A stretch of 64,000 nucleotides of DNA from CAYYJS01 sp964472315 (lineage in GTDB: Bacteria > Verrucomicrobiota > Kiritimatiellia > UBA8416), in the NCBI GenBank assembly GCA_964472315.1, contig CAYYJS010000002.1, positions 1-64,000 of the forward strand. Reading direction: 5' to 3'. Of this stretch, positions 33,427 through 42,637 are shown one piece after another. The stretch's first letter is position 1; every line of letters starts with the position of its first letter. The notes below the pieces were generated by a model, which saw only the letters and a program-made list of their open reading frames with translations, had not been told where the DNA came from and searched no databases. A program made the position numbers and the translations under genes.

Positions 33427-36400
33427 TTACTCCTGCTCTGCATCGCCGCCATCGCGGCCCATGCGGTACTTGATGTCGTAGTTGATGATGAAATCCAGTT
33501 CCTCGTCCGTGAAGCCGTAGTGTTTCGCCAACAACCGGTCGATCTCGTCGATGATGGGCTTGGAATGCTTGGGGTAGATGCATTCGACGGTCAGAGTGTC
33601 GTGCTGGAACCGCATGGTCCTCTTGACGGCATTACGACGCAGGTCCTTCATCAACGCCGTGCCAAGTTCAATGAGTTCCTGTTTGTACGTTGAGGTCATT
33701 AGGTCAGTGAGATTGAGTGGAAATGCATCCACTTCGCGTTTGTTTACGTGGCGGCAGTCGGAAAAGACGGTGACAAACCAGTAGAACAGACTCGCGTTGA
33801 GCACGCACAGGGCGAGTTTGGCGGCTTCGTCGCTGGAGAACGTGATCGTCTTAAACTCGGACGGCGGTCTCTGGTTCCCCTCACCGTCCAAAACACGGGG
33901 CGCGAAATCGAGGATCTGCACAAAGTAGCCGACTTTTCGCGAGTAGAAGACGTGATGAGTGGACGTTGTGGCGAAGAACAGGCACAGTTGCTTTCGCTGG
34001 CTAGACAGTTTCTGGAGAACGGAATGTTCGTAACTCACTGAAAGTTTTGGGATTGTGCCCGGCACAAGACATGGTGAAGCTTCCACGTACGCCAGCGTGC
34101 CAAAGAGATGGTGGCGCTCCTCAGTTGCCCATTTGTTGTAGCGTGTGGAAAACAGCCGGGGTTCTGGCGATTTGTGGCCGAGCAAGTGGATGGTGAGGCG
34201 AATATGTTCCAGTCCATCGAACAAGCGTGCGGGTCTGTCGTCGAACGCACTGAAGAAATCGTCACGTTTGCGAAGCATTGTTTGGAGGGATGAATATCTT
34301 TCAGTCGAGACGGATGACACCGGGACTATGAAGCCCTGGCGACCATTGTCGTTGCCGAGGGTCGCACATTGCTCGATTACGAGTGCGTATACATTGCCGG
34401 AGTCAAAGCACTGGTAGCCCCGGACTTGGTAGTCCTTTAGCGCGGTTAGTTCAACGTATGGCGGGTTCCCGATGACAGCGTTGAAGCCGCCCCCCGCCAT
34501 GATCTCGTAGAACTCGATGAACCAGTGGAAGGGCCTGTGCGAGCGGACCCAGTCCGACAATGTAGACGAGGCGTCTCGCCTCGGTCGTCGGGAAACGAGC
34601 CGGGACGGCTCGTCTACTTTGACGGCATACGTTTCGGCGAGGTAGGCGTTCAGGCGGTCTTCCAGCGGCGCCAGTTTATCGCGGAGACGCTTCTTGTCTG
34701 CGGCGCAGACCGCGCCGCCGAGTTCGGTCTGCTGCTGGCGGAACAGGGCGAACATCTCGGCGATTTCCTGGGCTTCTTTCTTCACCTCGGGCCATACGGT
34801 GTTGTAGGCAAGCAGGTCCTGGCGGATCACGTCTTCGGCCTGCTTCTCGGTCGCGAAGCCGACGAGGGTGTTGCCGGCGCGGATGTTGAAGTCAATATCA
34901 GGCAAGGGCTCGATGCCGAGGTTGGGCTTCGAGAGATCGGGGTCCACCTGGGCGACGAGTTTCAGGAAAAGGCGCAGTTTACAGATTTCCACGGCCTCGG
35001 GCATGATGTCCACACCGTAGAGGTTGTTGAGGATGATGCTCTTAAGGACGAAATAGGGCCGGTTGGCATGGCCGGCGACACGGTCGAGCAGCAGGGAGAA
35101 GTCTTCGTACTTCTTGTGCGGCAGCAGCGGCACGCCGTGTGGTGTGGTCTTGAGTTTCGCGTGGTCGCCCCGCGCGGCTTCGGCCTTGAGCAGGTCCTCC
35201 ATGCGATCGAGGCAGGCTTCGTAGAGCGGCTCCAGGATGTTGACGGCGGCGAATAGGAAGGCGCCGGAGCCGCAGGTCGGATCGAGCACGGACACGGTCG
35301 AGACGGCTTTCCAGATGGCGCGGAGGAGGTCCGGCCCCTCGCAACGCTCGATGACGTCCTGGGCAAACTGGCAGATATCGAGGTTGAGGGTGATGAGGGA
35401 GTTCGTGTCGATTATCGATTGTCGGGAGGAGAGCGTATCGCGGAGTTCGGCGCAACGTTGGCGGCGGGCGACGACTTCGCGCCAGATCTCGGTGGGCAGG
35501 GCGTGCTCGGGCGGCGCCGGCTTGTTCCACTGCCGCCGTCGTTCCAGGAGGCCAGGGGCGGCCGTGTCCACCCCGCGCTCGATCTCGGGCGGCAGAGGAA
35601 GGACTGTGCCATGGCGGACGGGAACGTAGATATAGCGGTCGGGGTCGGTTCGGAGGTGGTCCCATACCGTGGGTCCACCGGCATTCTCGAAAGCCACCTT
35701 GCATTTCGCGCGCGCGGCATCCAGCACGTAGGGGATGATCGTGTTGCGGGAGATGTACCCCGTGATGTCCTCCTTGGTGTAGTAGGCTCCCATCTGTTTC
35801 TGGTTGATGAACTTCTCGAAGATGTAGCCCAGGATTTCCGGATTGATCTCCTTGCCGGAGGCGATGGGGCGTTCGTCGAGATGCCAGCGCCATCCATCGA
35901 AGAAGAGGAATAGGCGAGCGAAGGCCTCGTTGGGCACGGTGATGGTGTGACCGTGAGCGGTCTCGATCTCGTGGCGCTGAAAGATACCGCCATTGAGATA
36001 GGGCACCTGCCCGAGCAACAGGCGGATAGCCGGCGAACGCTCTGTCTCGCGAAGAGCAAAGCCCTCGAAGAAGAGCGGGCAGAGAACGTCCCGGTGGTAG
36101 TTGCCCCGGCAGGCGGTGAGCCGGTTTTGGAGATAGCGCTGGTCGCCCCCGCCGAGGAAGCCCTTCTCCTGAAGGAAGTAGATGAACATCAGGCGGTTCA
36201 TCATCACGGCCACATACCACCGTTCCAGGTTTTCGTCGGGGATGCCGGAGAGAAACTCCTGGAAGGCGGCGCGCTCCTTCTCGAAGCGCTGGTAGAACGC
36301 CTTGGTCACGACATCGCGATCGAGCGCGTCCTTGAGTCGCTCGACAACACCCAGCAGATTCAGTCCCTCCTCGTCATTCAGGGTGAAGGTGATGGATGCG

Positions 36401-36795
36401 AGTTTCTGGAAGAGCAAGTCGTTGGCCTTGGCCGGCTCGAAGCGGTAGGGGACGAGGCGAACGGGACGGCCGGGTTGGCGGCGCGGATAGAGCCAGACCT
36501 GTTCGGTGCGGGCGGCGTCGGCGAAGATGAGTAGATGCTCGCGTGCAAGTTTGGCGACCTGCCGTTCGATTCCCGCGCACAGGGCGGCGTCTGGTATGCG
36601 TCCGTCCGGTCCCGGTGGGCAGAGGAACACATGGACTCCGCGCTTCTCGGCGATGCCCTTGAGGGTGATGTCGACCTTGCCGACCGTGATCTTCGTCTCG
36701 GCCGTGTACCAGTCCCAGCCCAGTTCCTGGGTGAAGAGAGCTGAGAAATCGAAGGCGCGTAGGCGGTCCAACACAGCTTGGCGGTCAACAGGCAT
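33427..36795 (-). CDS. Eco57I/PglX-like adenine-specific DNA methyltransferase
   Basis: 1122 residues. A leading domain (1-130, FSALFTQELGWDWYTAETKITVGKVDITLKGIAEKRG) looks like a degenerate nuclease-type fold. A helical region follows with RLMFIYFLQEKGFLGGG and GYIFEKFINQKQMGAYYTKEDITGYISRNTI, typical of this class. The SAM-binding motif I is VSVLDPTCGSGAFLFAAVNIL (about 500-520) and the catalytic motif is FNAVIGNPPYVEL (near 775), indicating N6-adenine methylation. The C-terminal 300 residues probably recognise target DNA. It could label self DNA for the neighbouring helicase-nuclease, or be a type IIG-like enzyme. The ATG at 36795 has a GAGG site. 176 bases separate it from the helicase gene. 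Confidence 0.88.
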   Translation of the reverse strand: MPVDRQAVLDRLRAFDFSALFTQELGWDWYTAETKITVGKVDITLKGIAEKRGVHVFLCPPGPDGRIPDAALCAGIERQVAKLAREHLLIFADAARTEQVWLYPRRQPGRPVRLVPYRFEPAKANDLLFQKLASITFTLNDEEGLNLLGVVERLKDALDRDVVTKAFYQRFEKERAAFQEFLSGIPDENLERWYVAVMMNRLMFIYFLQEKGFLGGGDQRYLQNRLTACRGNYHRDVLCPLFFEGFALRETERSPAIRLLLGQVPYLNGGIFQRHEIETAHGHTITVPNEAFARLFLFFDGWRWHLDERPIASGKEINPEILGYIFEKFINQKQMGAYYTKEDITGYISRNTIIPYVLDAARAKCKVAFENAGGPTVWDHLRTDPDRYIYVPVRHGTVLPLPPEIERGVDTAAPGLLERRRQWNKPAPPEHALPTEIWREVVARRQRCAELRDTLSSRQSIIDTNSLITLNLDICQFAQDVIERCEGPDLLRAIWKAVSTVSVLDPTCGSGAFLFAAVNILEPLYEACLDRMEDLLKAEAARGDHAKLKTTPHGVPLLPHKKYEDFSLLLDRVAGHANRPYFVLKSIILNNLYGVDIMPEAVEICKLRLFLKLVAQVDPDLSKPNLGIEPLPDIDFNIRAGNTLVGFATEKQAEDVIRQDLLAYNTVWPEVKKEAQEIAEMFALFRQQQTELGGAVCAADKKRLRDKLAPLEDRLNAYLAETYAVKVDEPSRLVSRRPRRDASSTLSDWVRSHRPFHWFIEFYEIMAGGGFNAVIGNPPYVELTALKDYQVRGYQCFDSGNVYALVIEQCATLGNDNGRQGFIVPVSSVSTERYSSLQTMLRKRDDFFSAFDDRPARLFDGLEHIRLTIHLLGHKSPEPRLFSTRYNKWATEERHHLFGTLAYVEASPCLVPGTIPKLSVSYEHSVLQKLSSQRKQLCLFFATTSTHHVFYSRKVGYFVQILDFAPRVLDGEGNQRPPSEFKTITFSSDEAAKLALCVLNASLFYWFVTVFSDCRHVNKREVDAFPLNLTDLMTSTYKQELIELGTALMKDLRRNAVKRTMRFQHDTLTVECIYPKHSKPIIDEIDRLLAKHYGFTDEELDFIINYDIKYRMGRDGGDAEQE

Positions 36796-36971
36796 AGAGG
36801 GGCCTCACGACATCAATTCGTTATTGCAGTCTGAGCTTCGATTTTGCATGTTACTAACAGCGACCAGAGTGGTTCGGACCTTATCCGGGCCTGCGGCTCA
36901 GCCCCTGGCCGCTCCTTTTTTTGTTTCTCCTGGTCCTGCAGCCACGTCAAGACGTCGGGTAGCGACTCGGA

Positions 36972-39900
36972 TCAGGTACACAGCGGGTGCCCTCCCGGCT
37001 CAGCCACCAGCCCCATGGAGCAGATGATACGCGGTTCGTGGCTTTCCTCTTTCTCGTGAACGATGCAGAGGCGGTCATCTTCGTAGAGGGCCATGACGAG
37101 ATCGGCCAGGGCATGGTTCGCGATGCCAGAGCGGAGTTGGCGATTGAGCGTGTCGATGGCGGTCTGGCGTAGCGGGTAGCGGTATATCTGTTCGATGGCC
37201 TTGTGCAGGACTTGCGATTCGAAGAGCGTATCCTTGATGTCTTCGGCATGGGCCTTGAGGCGTTCGTAGGTGCGGAAGCGCGCGCCGGATGGGCGGCCAA
37301 GTTGACCGCCGATGATGCGTTCTTCCTTCACGATGAGTTTCACGCCCTCCTGAACCAGTTGGTGGTGATTCGCGTGGCGAGGGGCGCAGGGCGTATCGGG
37401 CTTGCACTCTGCGGCACGCAGGATGGCGTATTGGGATTCGGTAACGCTTTCCCCCTCCTTGTTCATCCAGGCCAAGGCGTCGTTGCCATCGCCTGTCTTG
37501 AGGTAGACCAAGACGCCTTCGGGCTTGTCGCAGGCCGGAACCCAGGGACGCGAGGAGTAAACGACAGGCGGCAGGTCCGGGACAATCTTCTCCAGTTCCG
37601 GGTTGGCGTCCACGGCGTTCTTCCATATCTGATAGGCGTAGGAGGACAGGTCGACCTCGTTGTCAGCATCTCCGTCGAGGATACCGGCCTTCTCGGTGTA
37701 CAGATCGTACAGAGCTTTGGCTTCGTCGCGCTGGTCTTCGAAGAAGAATTCGTCCGCGCCGACGACTTCCTGATTCTCCTTGAGGCGCTGGCGTACGCGT
37801 TCGCGTAGGCGGATGATCTTGTTCACGCCCTCGGCGGGCAGGAACGAGTAGCAGAGGATCGTGTCGGCCTCCTGGCCGATGCGGTCCACGCGGCCGGCGC
37901 GCTGAATCAAACGAATGATGGCCCAAGGCAGGTCGTAGTTCACAACAACGTGGCAATCCTGAAGGTTCTGGCCTTCGCTGAGAACATCGGTGGCGACCAG
38001 GACGCGGAGTTCCTCCAGGAGGGTGACGTTGGCACGTTTGTTGTTGCTGACGGGGCTGAACTTCCATGCGATCAAGGTGGGGTCGCCGGAATCGCCGGTG
38101 GCGCTGGCGATGCGGTCCACGCGCTGGGCGGTGAGTTGGCGTTCGAGGTAGCGGGCGGTATCCGCGAACTGGGTGAAGATGATGACCTTCTCTCCTGGAT
38201 GGTCTTTCGTGAGTGTGGCGACCAGGGCGTGCAACTTCGTGTCGGCGGCGGGGTCCCATTGGCCTGCGGTCTTGAGGATCTTGATCAGACTCTTGGCGTC
38301 GTTCTCGAGATCGTCGCGCAGTTCAGGGATGAACAGGTCTGACCGAATCCACTTAAAGCGACGTTTGGCGTGCTTCTCGTAGAACTCGTAGACCTGTTTG
38401 GCCCTGTCGCGGAACTGTTCGGGGGTGCGGAACGACTGCAGTTCGGAGTTGGCGTCTTGCTCGGCGGCGTCGTCTTCAAAGTCGAGGCGGGCGTTCACAT
38501 CGTCGGCATCCTCATCATAGACACGCGAGTCGAGCATTTCGACATCCTGGGTGCCAATGGGGACCGGGAGTCGGTTCTCGATCGCGTGCATGTAGACGAA
38601 GTTGCGAAGAATGTGGCGTTCGATGGACTGAAGGAAGACTGCACCGCCGCTTTCCAGACGCTTGAAGAGGCCCGTGCGGCAGAAACCCATGAGGCGCTTG
38701 CCGGCGCGGGAAAGGTCATCGATCTGTTTGGCCTCGGGTTGTGACGGCGGCTTGTCCGGACTAGGTGCGATGTAGTTTCCGAGACCGTAGCGTGGCAGGT
38801 CGAGCTTGTTGATGATCTTGACCACTTCTTCGCAATAAAGACGGCCGTACTGGTCGTTCTTGTCGTCCTCGTCCACGCGGAACTTGAGGGTCTTTGGGAC
38901 GCGCGCGGGGAAATAGGAGCGGCGACCGTCTTCGAAGGTCAGGAACTTCTGCTCTCGTTGCGGATCGTACTGCGCGTAGTTGTCTTGGATGAAGCTGCGT
39001 GTGCGGCGGACGAGGTAAAGGCGCATGAGTTCGCGCCAGTCGTCAGGATGTTGGCTGTGTTCGAAGGCGGCCAGGGAGCGGACGGAGCACTGGTGCTGTT
39101 TCATGAACTCAGTCTCCCCAACCTCCTGAAGTGCACGTTCCGGTCGGATGCCCAGATCGCGATCTTCGGTAACGAACAGGCGCAGTTGGTTGGCGAGGTC
39201 CAGGTAGCTCTTGTTGTATGGGGTGGCGGAGAGGAGGATCACTCGACTTTCGTTCTTCTCGATGTAGTCTCGGATGGCGTGGTAGCGCTTGCCCTCGCGG
39301 TTGCGGAAGTTGTGGCTCTCGTCAACGATGACCAAGCGGTGACGCCGTTCTTGGGGGAGCTTCTTGATGACGACGCTGGAAGAGATGACCTTGGCGCATA
39401 ACCTGTACTTCTCTTTGTAGTCTTCCCACATGCGGACGAGGTTTTTCGGGCAGACGATGAGTGTTTCAAGGCCGTGGTCGTCCTCAAAGATGCGGGCGAC
39501 GGCGGTGGCCATGAGGGTTTTTCCCAGGCCAACCACGTCGCCGATCATCACGCCGCCGCGCTTGTTCAAGTGGTGGGCGGCGATTTTGACGGCCGCCTTC
39601 TGAAAATCGAACAGGTGGTTGCCAAATTCCTTTGGGATGCGAAACTCGGTGAGGCCGGCACGCGCTTCCTGGGACAGGCAATAGGCGACCTTGAGATAGA
39701 TGTGATACGGGGGGATGGGCGTTTCCCGCGCCCAGCTCGTCTCGATGATCTCGATGAGTTCCTTGGAAATGTCGAGGCACCAGTGATCGTTCCAGCGGTC
39801 ATCAAACCACTTGGCGAGTTTCTCGGTAGCGTCGTGATCGAGAACGTCCACATTCAGCTCGCCCTGCTTGGACAGGCCGGCGAGCGTTAAGTTGCTGCTG

Positions 39901-40376
39901 CCGAGAAATCCGGTGATGGGGTTGTTCGGGTCTGGGCGGAACAGCAGGTAAAGTTTCGCGTGGAGCTGGTGTTTGACGAAGAGTTTGACAACGACCTTCT
40001 TCGCCTTGATCTGCGCCGCCAGGCGACGAAGGCCTTTTTCATCGTCATCGGTAGGGGTGCCGAAGCAGAGCTGGTTGCGGAATTCCTCGGCCAATGCCTT
40101 CTTCAGGCGGAGGGCCGTGGCGTTGTCCATGCAGGTCGGGGCGGTGGTCAGGCTGAGGGCGGCGCGGAGATCCTGAGCGGGAAGGGTCTGCATGCCGACC
40201 AGGAGTCGGCAGCAATGGCCGTCTCCGCCGTGCCACTTCTCGATGTTGTCGTGCAGTTGCCGCCAGCCGCGCAGGTTGAAGTAACCGACGCAGAAGTCCG
40301 CGCGCTCGCAGAGCGCGATGGTTTCCCGCAAGGCCGGAAGCAGGTTCTCCTCGATGTTGTCAAAAATGCGGGGCAT
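36972..40376 (-). CDS. PLD-like nuclease fused to SNF2-family helicase
   Basis: 1134 residues. Residues 1-200 are a phospholipase-D-like domain with one HKD-type motif: H139-A-K141-LYLLF followed by GSSNLTLAG; the aspartate of HxKxxxxD is missing (F146). Residues 250-480 are the first helicase lobe: GDVVGLGKTLMATAVARI (Walker A) and LVIVDESHNFRNREG (DEAH-like box). The second lobe (about 720-850) has VIIFTQFADTARYLERQL and IQRAGRVDRIGQ. The C-terminal 280 residues are unassigned. It is expected to translocate on DNA and perhaps cut or bind it, as in DISARM-like or Mokosh-like defence proteins. It lies between the methylase and the AlbA/GHKL gene, all on the minus strand. Confidence 0.88.
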   Translation of the reverse strand: MPRIFDNIEENLLPALRETIALCERADFCVGYFNLRGWRQLHDNIEKWHGGDGHCCRLLVGMQTLPAQDLRAALSLTTAPTCMDNATALRLKKALAEEFRNQLCFGTPTDDDEKGLRRLAAQIKAKKVVVKLFVKHQLHAKLYLLFRPDPNNPITGFLGSSNLTLAGLSKQGELNVDVLDHDATEKLAKWFDDRWNDHWCLDISKELIEIIETSWARETPIPPYHIYLKVAYCLSQEARAGLTEFRIPKEFGNHLFDFQKAAVKIAAHHLNKRGGVMIGDVVGLGKTLMATAVARIFEDDHGLETLIVCPKNLVRMWEDYKEKYRLCAKVISSSVVIKKLPQERRHRLVIVDESHNFRNREGKRYHAIRDYIEKNESRVILLSATPYNKSYLDLANQLRLFVTEDRDLGIRPERALQEVGETEFMKQHQCSVRSLAAFEHSQHPDDWRELMRLYLVRRTRSFIQDNYAQYDPQREQKFLTFEDGRRSYFPARVPKTLKFRVDEDDKNDQYGRLYCEEVVKIINKLDLPRYGLGNYIAPSPDKPPSQPEAKQIDDLSRAGKRLMGFCRTGLFKRLESGGAVFLQSIERHILRNFVYMHAIENRLPVPIGTQDVEMLDSRVYDEDADDVNARLDFEDDAAEQDANSELQSFRTPEQFRDRAKQVYEFYEKHAKRRFKWIRSDLFIPELRDDLENDAKSLIKILKTAGQWDPAADTKLHALVATLTKDHPGEKVIIFTQFADTARYLERQLTAQRVDRIASATGDSGDPTLIAWKFSPVSNNKRANVTLLEELRVLVATDVLSEGQNLQDCHVVVNYDLPWAIIRLIQRAGRVDRIGQEADTILCYSFLPAEGVNKIIRLRERVRQRLKENQEVVGADEFFFEDQRDEAKALYDLYTEKAGILDGDADNEVDLSSYAYQIWKNAVDANPELEKIVPDLPPVVYSSRPWVPACDKPEGVLVYLKTGDGNDALAWMNKEGESVTESQYAILRAAECKPDTPCAPRHANHHQLVQEGVKLIVKEERIIGGQLGRPSGARFRTYERLKAHAEDIKDTLFESQVLHKAIEQIYRYPLRQTAIDTLNRQLRSGIANHALADLVMALYEDDRLCIVHEKEESHEPRIICSMGLVAEPGGHPLCT

Positions 40377-40424
40377 GCGGGCTATCTTCGCTTGCAGGAT
40401 TCACAAGTCATTCGGATCACGTCT

Positions 40425-42287
40425 TCACATCAGATTCTCGCCTCGAAACCCTTCGTTGAGGACATAAGGCGGCTTGTCCTGCTTGCGTCGGATATACCTC
40501 GCCTTCTCCAATCGGTTGAAGGAGTAGCGAACCTTTCGATAGAAGGTGTCGAAGCCCCGGATGTCGGAACGCCGGTTTCCGGCCGCATCCCAAAGCGCGA
40601 ATCCAACTTGTTTCGCGCTGACCGTATGGGCCTTGGAATACGTCACGAAGCGATACGCCATGCTCAAGACATCCTGCGCAAAAGGCGTCAGCGCATCGAT
40701 ACCTGCTCCGAACAACTCACGCAATTGCGCCGCATAGTTACGTGACATCAGTACCCGGTCAACCATGAAGATGGGGTGTAGCGGATCGCCCAGGGGATGC
40801 TTGAAGATCAGGCCCGCCTTTTCCAGCCACCGCAATTCGTCGAAGTGGTTGTTATCAGGAGTGAGCGTGATGGTGTACCGCATCAGATCGTTCGCCAGTT
40901 CGGCCTTGATGATATATGCCAGCACGAGTTTCTGGGACTCGGTCAGGGCCTTGCCGTCCAGTTTGCCTTCAATGTAGCCTTCAAACGCCTGCAACAATTG
41001 CTCCATGCGGTCGTCGAGCAGGGCGCCGCAGCAGAGGAACGAGCCGAGTTCATTTTCCGAGTAGATCCGATAGTAGGGCAGGTCCGTTTTGTTCTGAAGG
41101 CAGAGGTTGACCATCGTGGCCATGCCGATGCCGCGGCCTTCCCACTTGTTGTAAACCATCAGCACGGACGCCAGTTTCGGGTTGCGTGGTCGCGCTTCCG
41201 GGATAATTCGGCGCAAGGGCATCTCGTGATTGGGATGCTCGATGAGCAAGTGCCGACGAAACGTTCCGGGATTCCGTATCTCGATGTGCTCGCCGGGCTT
41301 GATCGTGATCGTGACATACTTGTCGATCGAATAATCGCGGTGTGCAAGAGCGTTGTTGGCGGTTTCGCGAATCAACTCCTCGGGATACTGTGCTTCGGCC
41401 GTGCCGCCGCCCGCGGCGGCGACGCCAACCTGGATATTCCGCAAAACGAAGGCGACACTGCCATCCATCAAGGGCAGGATATTCCCCGACAGAACTTGCT
41501 TGTCCTGGGCCACCAGGTGGGGCGCGTCCACATAACCGTGGACCCGGCAACGGAATTGCAGGCTGTCTTCCGGGTGACGACCGCAGACCAACATGCCGAG
41601 CGTGGTGACCTTGCCGTCCACGACAAAGGACTTGCGCGTGAGGAACGGCATGGCGGCCGGGATGTCCGCCTTCATGGTCTCGATTTTGACCTGCCGATTC
41701 AGCAGTTGCAGATATTCGTTAAGCTTGTCGACATCGAGATCGTCGGGGGTGGCCCCGGCCACGGGCGTCAACTCGCGCGCTTGAAGCACGTCCTCGCGAT
41801 ATTCCTCCTGGGCCGCGATCTCCGGTTCTTTCAAGCGGTGATCGCCGGTCAGCGAGCGCTTAAACGCGTCACCCTTGTGGAAGACGAACTTGCGATCCGC
41901 GGCAAGTTCGTCCACATAGAGTACGGCAACCCGCTTGCCCATGAAGTCACGCAACTCGGTAACCGGCAGAGAATCCGTCACATCCAAAGGATGTCCACGA
42001 CGATCGGTGAATACCTTTCCGATATTCTTGACGTTCGGTTCCGCATCCGCCCGGTAACCGGTTACCACATACCGCTTTACCGGTCTTTCCTCCTCCCGGA
42101 TACCGAGGATGAGGATTCCTCCACGCGTGTTGAGAAAAGCATTGACGCTCTGATGAATGTTCGCCCACTCGCCACCGGTGGCCGGAACCGGTTTGATCTC
42201 GATTTGATCGCTCTCAAGTTGCTCCCAGGAACCGGTGAGGATAAGTTCCTCCAACCGCTGCAGTATCCGATCAAGGGTTTTCTTCAT
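40425..42287 (-). CDS. Schlafen AlbA-2 / GHKL ATPase protein (COG2865 type)
   Basis: 620 residues. The first 150 residues are a Schlafen-type AlbA_2 domain: LESDQIEIKPV, NIHQSVNAFLNTRGGILILGIREEE and KFVFHKGDAFKRS. Residues about 290-430 form a GHKL-type ATP-binding fold with LIRETANNALAHRDYS and GRGIGMATMVNLC. Winged-helix segments follow (about 470-610, KAGLIFKHPLGDPLHPIF and RLEKARYIRRKQDKPPY). Such proteins are often filed as RNA-binding or transcriptional regulators and frequently sit beside restriction or abortive-infection genes. It is 48 bases upstream (in transcription) of the helicase gene, so probably in the same operon, and 21 bases after the PIN remnant. Confidence 0.85.
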   Translation of the reverse strand: MKKTLDRILQRLEELILTGSWEQLESDQIEIKPVPATGGEWANIHQSVNAFLNTRGGILILGIREEERPVKRYVVTGYRADAEPNVKNIGKVFTDRRGHPLDVTDSLPVTELRDFMGKRVAVLYVDELAADRKFVFHKGDAFKRSLTGDHRLKEPEIAAQEEYREDVLQARELTPVAGATPDDLDVDKLNEYLQLLNRQVKIETMKADIPAAMPFLTRKSFVVDGKVTTLGMLVCGRHPEDSLQFRCRVHGYVDAPHLVAQDKQVLSGNILPLMDGSVAFVLRNIQVGVAAAGGGTAEAQYPEELIRETANNALAHRDYSIDKYVTITIKPGEHIEIRNPGTFRRHLLIEHPNHEMPLRRIIPEARPRNPKLASVLMVYNKWEGRGIGMATMVNLCLQNKTDLPYYRIYSENELGSFLCCGALLDDRMEQLLQAFEGYIEGKLDGKALTESQKLVLAYIIKAELANDLMRYTITLTPDNNHFDELRWLEKAGLIFKHPLGDPLHPIFMVDRVLMSRNYAAQLRELFGAGIDALTPFAQDVLSMAYRFVTYSKAHTVSAKQVGFALWDAAGNRRSDIRGFDTFYRKVRYSFNRLEKARYIRRKQDKPPYVLNEGFRGENLM

Positions 42288-42308
42288 TTGACCAATCCTC
42301 TCTCCACA

Positions 42309-42398
42309 TCACGATAGGCGTTTTGGGTGGCGACCTTCGGTGATGAGGGGGACGCCCAGCGAGCGGGCGAGCACAACATTGGCATCGACAACAATCAT
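42309..42398 (-). pseudogene. PIN-domain toxin remnant with internal deletion
   Basis: A 29-codon frame that begins in an ATGA overlap with the antitoxin stop, exactly where a PIN toxin gene normally starts. It reads IVVDANVV, the first PIN strand with its metal-binding aspartate, and then jumps to ARSLGVPLITEGRH, which matches the end of a PIN domain (usually LGxPLVTxDR). About 100 central codons are missing, consistent with one in-frame deletion. It would be inactive as a ribonuclease. The neighbouring antitoxin is intact. Confidence 0.75.
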
Positions 42399-42622
42399 CG
42401 CTTCCCGTCCCTCGCGTCGCGAATGATCTGCACGATTTCTTCGCCGCTGATCGGCTTCAACGTCTTGATCGGCGGCGGTAATTCTGTAGTGGCGGTTCGA
42501 TCCAGTTCCCGCTCCAGAATCGCGATGACCTCGCGGTTCATGGACCGGTGCTGCACGGCGGCGCGTTGGCGGAGCCTGTCATGCAGAAGCGGTGGCATGT
42601 TCTTGATCAGCAACGCGGACAT
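42395..42622 (-). CDS. FitA-like ribbon-helix-helix antitoxin
   Basis: 75 residues. SALLIKNMPPLLHDRLRQRAAVQHRSMNREVIAILERELDR is the ribbon-helix-helix DNA-binding domain of FitA/VapB-type antitoxins, and the C-terminal 35 residues would wrap the PIN toxin. It normally neutralises the toxin and represses its own promoter. Here its partner survives only as a 29-codon remnant, so it is an orphan. A GAGAGGAG site lies ahead of the ATG, and a clear palindromic operator lies 27-41 bases upstream. It borders the right end of the accessory island. Confidence 0.85.
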   Translation of the reverse strand: MSALLIKNMPPLLHDRLRQRAAVQHRSMNREVIAILERELDRTATTELPPPIKTLKPISGEEIVQIIRDARDGKR

Positions 42623-42637
42623 ACGACACTCCTCTCA

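Noticed and set aside
36800..36971. In-frame continuation after the PLD-SNF2 helicase stop (SLPDVLTWLQDQEKQKKERPG)
   Set aside because: About 50 codons are open after the TGA, but the segment has no recognisable domain and such runs are common at this G+C; readthrough or a nonsense mutation cannot be supported.
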